Origin: Earliella scabrosa
Taxonomy: Eukaryota; Basidiomycota; Agaricomycetes; Polyporales; Polyporaceae
Length of the DNA stretch: 64,000 bases
Direction: 5' to 3'
Assembly: GCA_022605405.1 (NCBI GenBank)
Contig: JABYQQ010000004.1
Span: 2,418,001-2,482,000, forward strand
The position numbers were made by a program, and so were the translations under genes. The notes below the pieces were generated by a model. That model was not told where the DNA came from, ran no database searches, and saw only the letters and a program-made list of their open reading frames with translations. This document shows positions 59,083 through 64,000 of this stretch, in pieces. Positions within the stretch are counted from its first letter, which is position 1, and the number at the start of each line of letters is the position of its first letter.

Positions 59083-59428
59083 TGTCACGAACGGTCCCTC
59101 AGCGCCTAGGGAAGCGCCCAACTAACCACTGTTCACGACCGTTCACTGGTTCCATTGTTCGCTATCTCCATTGTACTTTCAGATTCCAGACCCCCTTTTG
59201 TTTCTTCTCCTTTGTTCCGGACACAATTGTCGTCATACCATTGTATCTCCTTCATTGTTCCGTCACTCTATTGTTCTATTGTTCTCCAAGCGCTATCGTT
59301 CTAACCGTAGATATAAACCCTAGCACTTGCTACCTGGAGACCTCAGTTTCGACCTCTTGTCTCCAGGTAAGCCTCACTTGTATTTCACTCGTAGATACTT
59401 TGCTCAATACAACTTGTCTCCAGTGTCA
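59083..59428 (+). mobile_element. LTR-like segment of a retrotransposon
   Basis: Starts TGTCACGAACGG and ends CAGTGTCA, giving TG...CA limits, about 346 bp. Inside are a TATA-like GATATAAACC at 59310-59319, a T-rich upstream half and a transcript-start-like CTCAGTTTCGACCTC. It is followed at 59433 by TAGCGCAGTGGATCG, a tRNA-like sequence common next to fungal LTRs. No second copy lies in the window, so this may be a solo or truncated LTR. Confidence 0.45.
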
Positions 59429-59784
59429 GAACTAGCGCAGTGGATCGTGGAGCAATCAAGCAGCAGATCAGGTACAGCACACAGAAGCACGCAGGAGCAG
59501 CTGGGAACGCAATGGTAATGGAGCGGACTAAGAACAGAAGGCTACACTACAGCGCTGAGCTAGTACCAGGGAGGACCCCAGACACCAGGACCTCAGGTAC
59601 TACAGCACGTGGACAGAGGCGCCTACCATACAGATCTGACATCCAGCCCTGCGTGTTGAGCCTTGCTCCACTTTCACTGCACAAGCACTCGTCGGATGCC
59701 CTCGCTCGCCTCGTCGTTCCCTCCTTGTCTTGCTTGACCCCAGGTCGCAACATTAGATCGAAACTCCCTGCGAGCGCCGGTAGT

Positions 59785-60010
59785 GTTGCAGGGTCCGGTC
59801 CCAGGACTGATCGAGGACCACAGTCCGGACCAGGACCAAACCCCCCTAGGACTGGACCGGAACCGATCCTATCGGTCCAGTCCTGCGGTCCCAGTCCGGT
59901 CCATGGCTGGAGGTGCACTGATAGCAGACCGCAGTAGACTGGTCTGGACCGGTCCCACCTGGCACTTGAGGACCGGTCCTTGACGCGTGTGGACCGGTCC
60001 GGACTGGTCA
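59785..60010. repeat. Cluster of GGACC/GGTCC palindromic repeats
   Basis: Fifteen GGACC or GGTCC pentamers occur in about 215 bp. Three are joined as the perfect palindrome GGACCGGTCC at 59946-59955, 59970-59979 and 59991-60000. The surrounding sequence is a degenerate array of the same motif with ACTGG/CCAGT links. Confidence 0.75.
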
Positions 60011-60215
60011 ACCTGTACTGAACGCCGTCGGCTCAGGTGTCAGCAGGTGCTCGTCCTCGCATTTTGTCAGGCTAAATTAGATACAAATATTTCATAGACC
60101 AATTTACATTGTATAACTATGCTACAGTATTGCACCTGAGAATGACTTATTTGTCAGCCTTTCGTTGCCCTCTCAACGTCCTGCAAAACTTCACTCACCT
60201 CTACCAGCTTCAACC

Positions 60216-62158
60216 ATGGCGGTTCCGTCTCGCAAGGAGGCGATGGCGGCAGCCGCTGACGAAGATGAACCGGTCTCAAAGAGGCGCAAGCGCGAGCTGG
60301 TCAGCGACGGGTCCAACGACAGTTCCGAGGAGACTGCAGAGGGGAGTGAGGAGGAAGGGGAAGGGAAGGGGAAGGGGAAGGGGAAGGGGAAGGGGAAGGG
60401 GAAGGGGAAGGGGAAGGGGAAGGGGAAGGGGAAGGGGAAGGCTCAGCCCGCAACTCGACGAAGCTCCAGGAAGCGCAAGAAGATGGCGAAGGTCCAGGAG
60501 ATGGAGACCGACGACGACGAGACCGATGAGGAGGTCCAGCAACCTCAGCGCAAGAAAAAAGGTGATGGCAGCGGCCGCAAGAAGAAGAAGCCGGCGGATG
60601 ATGGGGATGCCGATGGCGAAGGCGAAGCGGTCGAGAATGATGGGCCAGAGGTCATCGAGGTGCGCGGTGTATTGCGTTAAGCAGGCTCGTGGAGTACTAA
60701 CGAGAGAGCGACTCACCAGGTCTCTTCAAGCGAAGAGGAGCCCCTCCCAGAGCCCAAGATTACCGTGCAGAAGGCCGAGCAGACTTGTGATCTCGAGCTG
60801 CTGTTCACGAAGTCAGTCAAGGTCGCCGTCACCGAGAGGAAGAAGAACGGCACCAAGATTCGCTACTTGAAGAAGGGTTGCTGGTGCACTGTCTGTCGGT
60901 GAGTATGTCGCCCTTTCTTGTATGTGTCAGCTAACATACCTTCGTTTCAGAAACCAGGCCATCGCACAGGCCAAGAAGGACAACAAACCCGTGGACGATG
61001 ACATCGGTTTCCTGGCAGGTGGAAACTCGAGCTGTCGTCACCACATTGGCTCGTTCCACTACCCACTGTATTTGGCACGATGCAAGAAGGGAGGAATCAC
61101 AGAGAATCACGAGGCCCTCCCCAAGGCGTTGAAGGACTCGATGTTGAAGGCGGCCGCTGAAGCGAAGGCGGATGAGAAGAGAGGGAAGAAAGGCAGGCAG
61201 GGGATGCTCGATGCCGTGGTGCAGAAGGTTCGCACCCCGATGTCGTTCTCCTGCGAGGCTATACTGGAACATGTCACAATTCACATCGTGTGTGGCAACC
61301 ATGTGAGTGGCCAATCAGGCCTGGACCGTGTGCGCGCATGCCGTTAACTGACCGTGCTTCCCTTCCCACCTCCTGTCAAGGCTTTGGCGCATGCCGACAA
61401 GGTGACTTTCACGAATTGCCTTGTCGTCATGCGGCCCAGGACTTTGCGCTCTGAACTTCCTACGCGCTCCACTGTCCGCACACGCATCGAGAACGAATAT
61501 GCGAAGTATCTCGACCGTCTACGCCTCGACGTCTGGCGCGCGCCTGGCGAGGTGTCGACACTGTGGGATCTCTGGACAGCCCCGAAGACCTCTCATCCTT
61601 TCTTTGGGCTCATTTTGCAGTGGATCGACGTCGACGGCGAGACACATTCCGCACTGAAGTTGGCGCAATGCACAAGATACTCGGACGTCACACCGGTGCA
61701 AATCTGGACAAGTATTTTCTGCGCTTCCTTGACCGTGTCCATGTTACGGGCAAAGACTTCTCAAAGGTGAGTGTTCTCGCGGTCGTTGTATCGATATTCC
61801 CTTGTTGACTCAAGCTGCAGCTGGGTCATGTCACCAATGACAACGCCTCAAACAATGAGACCACTGCCGAAGAGGTCGAGATGCGTCTGATCCGGCGCGG
61901 GCTGGGCATGGACTGGCACGCTGAGAAGCGCAAACTCGGGTGAGTTTTCGCGTGTTCGTTTTGGCTGCTTGCTCACTGTGCTGCAGGTGCTTAGATAACG
62001 TCATCCAGTTAGGAATTGAAGGCTTCATGGGCAAGATCACGAAGAAATCTGCCCTGGAGACCTCCCAGGCGATCTGGAAGTACAATCCGAAGGCAGCTGA
62101 CTCTCTCATCAACGGTACGGCCGACATCATCGCGAAAATCCGAACACTTGCAGTCAAG
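60216..62158 (+). pseudogene. hAT-type transposase, frameshifted and truncated
   Basis: Exon blocks 60216..60659, 60720..60898, 60951..61302, 61381..61766, 61821..61939 and 61987..62158 join with good signals. The N-terminus is acidic/basic with a Gly-Lys repeat. A BED-like zinc site follows (GCWCTVC ... SSCRHHIGSFHY). Then come transposase blocks: LILQWIDVDG (first catalytic Asp), EVGAMHKILGRHTGANLDKY, VTNDNASNNET (second Asp) and AIWKYNPKAADSLINGTADI with IRTLAVK. These match the hAT DDE core. The frame changes near 61633 between WIDVDG and FRTEVGAMHK with no possible intron, so the copy is disabled. The C-terminal dimerisation domain and third catalytic residue are absent; a minisatellite begins downstream. 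Confidence 0.75.
60354..60441 (+). repeat. (GGGGAA)n hexamer tract
   Basis: About fourteen near-perfect copies of a GGGGAA hexamer inside exon 1 of the transposase, encoding a run of Gly-Lys pairs. Hexamer length preserves the frame, so copy number can vary without a frameshift. Confidence 0.9.
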
Positions 62159-62315
62159 GTAAGTGTGCCCGTTGCACCTCTGGCTTCCACACTTGTTGTA
62201 CAAATGCCCACAACTGTGGTAGACCATTGTTTGTTTTGTGACCACTTTCAAACAGCCACTGAAACAGGCTACCTGACTTGTAACAAATCCTTCCAGCCCA
62301 GTTGTTTGTTTGTTT

Positions 62316-62657
62316 CCACTTGTCAGACTGGTATACAAGCGGTTTGTATAGCTCTGGCCACTTGTCAGACTGGCAGACTGACTATTTGTACAGTTGTAGC
62401 CACTTGTTAGACTGGCAGACTGACTATTTGTACAGCTCTAGCCACTTGTCAGACTGGCAGATTGACCAGTTGTACAGTTGTAGCCACTTGTCAGACTGGT
62501 ATACAAGTGGTTTGTACAGCTCTAGTCACTTGTTAGACTGGCAGATTGACTATTTGTACAGCTCTAGCCACTTGTTAGACTGCCTTGTAATGATCTCTGC
62601 CACTTGTCAGATCACATATAGAGAAGTTGTTAGATTGGAACCACTTGTCAGGATCCA
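62316..62657 (+). repeat. 42-bp minisatellite
   Basis: Units begin CCACTTGTCAGACTGG (or with TTAGACTGG/GTCACTT variants) at 62316, 62358, 62400, 62442, 62484, 62526 and 62568, exactly 42 bp apart, then degrade (62600, 62641). Each unit continues with variants of CAGACTGACTATTTGTACAG and a TCTAG/TGTAG end. It follows the truncated transposase and interrupts its expected 3' part. Confidence 0.9.
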
Positions 62658-63439
62658 TATTGGGGTGATTTTGATGGCTTTCCTGGGATAGTAGGAGTGC
62701 TTATCTAATGTTGTGGCGCTGTTTGGGCGCTTTTTTGACGCCCATAAGCGGTAGGTGACCCTATAGGGGAGCTACCTGCTTCCCCTCTAGCTCCTTCAAA
62801 TCTACACCAATAGGGGTGTATGTGGGTGCGTTGGGTTCGCATTTTTAGCCTCTATTCAATGGTGTAATGTACAGAAGATAGTGTTTAGAATTGTGGGATG
62901 TGCAGCTGTATGTAGCTACTACTATCTGCCACCTGCTGTACATTTGGGGAACCACTGATCCATATTTCACGTACAGGGTACCATTAGATGGGGGAAAATC
63001 ACCGCTTCCCAACGCACCCTGTATCATGGTCTGGCATGGAGTAGCAGCGGAGATATGGCCCAATACATTTTCGCAAAAAGTTGTACTATTGTTTGCCTGA
63101 TATCTTGTCATCTGTTGAATGGTGTGCCATGCCCTATACACCATCGAACTGGCATCAAGCAGAGCTTTCCAATGGTACCCTGATCACCCCAATCCGTAAA
63201 GGTTATCTGACCCTCTCCTCCTGACCCCATTCCCATCAATCCTCTAATAGCTCTGTGGCATCTCACCCTTTTAGTCTACAACTTTGAGACATACACCATC
63301 CAGTATTTACCCTCTGATTTGGAAAGTATCATGGCCTGATACTGCCTGTGGAATCTGTTCTGGATCTAACATACTCAGCATGCCTCTAGCAGTGCACCAC
63401 CTATTGTGGACTCAGAACCTGATGGATTGCCATGCTGTT
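62658..63439. other. Non-coding spacer in the repeat island
   Basis: About 0.8 kb with no gene. Small open frames (for example on the - strand at 62845-63144) have no family match that I recognise. Confidence 0.4.
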
Positions 63440-63987
63440 TGTTACGATCATTCCAGCTAAGTAGCTTCATTACGTAACACCCTCTTCTTTTTCCTTCGTC
63501 GTCTTCCTCGGACTCCTCGGTCGTCATCTCCCTCGTCATCTGCTATTTCATATTCATCATCGCCTCACCCATCGCCTCGTTCATCGCCCCGCTTACTATT
63601 TCATATTCACGGACAGCCTCGTATTTCACATTCCTCACTGCCTCACTCATATTTCATATTTGCGTACAGCCTCGGACACTGCCTTGTCCCTTATTTCCAA
63701 TACTCGCACAGCTTCCGTACAGCCTCCTTATTTCTATTTCACATGGACACTGCCTCGTATGTATCACGTGCACCCTGCGGGCCAGTATATAAGGCTGAGG
63801 GTCTCCAGCAAGGAGCCCCAGTTTCGATCTCCTGTTTATCTTCCTCGTTTACTCTCGGACTACATACATGCCTCTGGGCTTGTATCACATCTGTACTAGC
63901 ATCGTTATCAACGAATAGATACCTTTCTACTCGTCATTTGAAGTCTACTTGTGCGCTCGAATACCTCAAGTAACTTCAACCTTAACA
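63440..63987 (+). mobile_element. Probable LTR of a retrotransposon reaching the window edge
   Basis: Begins TGTTACGATC at 63440 and ends CTTAACA at 63987, so the ends are the 5-bp inverted pair TGTTA...TAACA. The length is 548 bp. It has a repetitive C/T-rich U3 (repeated CCTCG and TATTTCATATT motifs), a TATA box GTATATAAGG at about 63786 and CCAGTTTCGATCTCCTG downstream. The next bases TTAGATCGAAACT would be the start of the internal region. The 17-nt string around this junction also occurs at 59751-59767, which supports a real element boundary. Confidence 0.6.
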
Positions 63988-64000
63988 TTAGATCGAAACT

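Noticed and set aside
59433..59447. tRNA A-box-like TAGCGCAGTGGATCG
   Set aside because: No matching B-box 30-60 bp downstream and no cloverleaf fold, so not called as a tRNA gene or SINE.
59440..59937. 165-codon frame after the LTR-like segment
   Set aside because: It runs through the GGACC palindrome array and lacks gag or other domain motifs.
62845..63144. 99-codon frame on the - strand in the repeat island
   Set aside because: No recognisable domain and mixed composition; it may be a transposon fragment but I cannot support it.

Overview
The window is a gene-dense stretch of a filamentous basidiomycete nuclear genome, most likely an Agaricomycete. The evidence is structural. Nearly every protein gene is split by many short introns (about 45-65 nt, GTRNGY donors, CTRAY-like branch sites, YAG acceptors). 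The protein families are fungal, and intergenic gaps are only 0.2-1.2 kb. Splice models were built by hand so that reading phase closes exactly at each junction and family motifs are restored. Start codons are the least certain part.

Layout. 1-1618 (-): N-terminal part of a Bem3-like RhoGAP, cut by the window edge. 2641-4090 (-): SET/SMYD-type methyltransferase. 4579-8033 (+): 22-exon iron-sulfur L-serine dehydratase with a mitochondrial-type leader. 8633-9921 (+): CCR4-NOT subunit Caf40/CNOT9. 10201-13377 (-): Msc2-type CDF zinc transporter with a His-rich loop. 14218-17326 (-): PWP2/UTP1. 17754-21440 (-) and 44725-48197 (+): two paralogous Zn2Cys6 regulators. 21863-23707 (-): BFR2/AATF. 24017-27101 (+): acidic AT-hook protein of unknown role. 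27860-29066 (+): Rho3-like GTPase. 29412-35566 (-): clathrin heavy chain. 35852-36950 (-): PQ-loop protein. 37191-37534 (+): ISD11. 37964-39516 (+): dynamitin. 39818-41221 (-): coiled-coil/PH protein. 41787-43500 (-): TSR4/PDCD2-like. 48720-50908 (+): SNX41/ATG20 sorting nexin. 51315-54228 (+): CUE-CCCH-SMR protein. 54686-56159 (+): coiled-coil protein.

From about 56.2 kb to the end the character changes. The region holds no intact gene and is packed with repeats: a near-perfect palindromic element, a second short inverted-repeat element, a G-rich minisatellite, an LTR-like segment, a cluster of GGACC/GGTCC palindromes, a frameshifted hAT-type transposase with a (GGGGAA)n tract, a 42-bp minisatellite, and a probable LTR whose downstream junction lies at the last bases of the window.

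Functionally the genes are mostly independent housekeeping genes. They cover ribosome assembly (PWP2, BFR2, TSR4), membrane traffic and polarity (RhoGAP, Rho3, clathrin, PQ-loop, SNX41, dynamitin), Fe-S metabolism (ISD11 and the Fe-S serine dehydratase), mRNA turnover (CNOT9, CUE-SMR) and zinc homeostasis. I see no biosynthetic cluster, CRISPR, tRNA or rRNA. The most interesting points are the Fe-S serine dehydratase and its extreme intron structure, four probable GC-AG introns, conserved 10- and 12-nt microexons in the two Zn2Cys6 paralogs, and the layered repeat island on the right.
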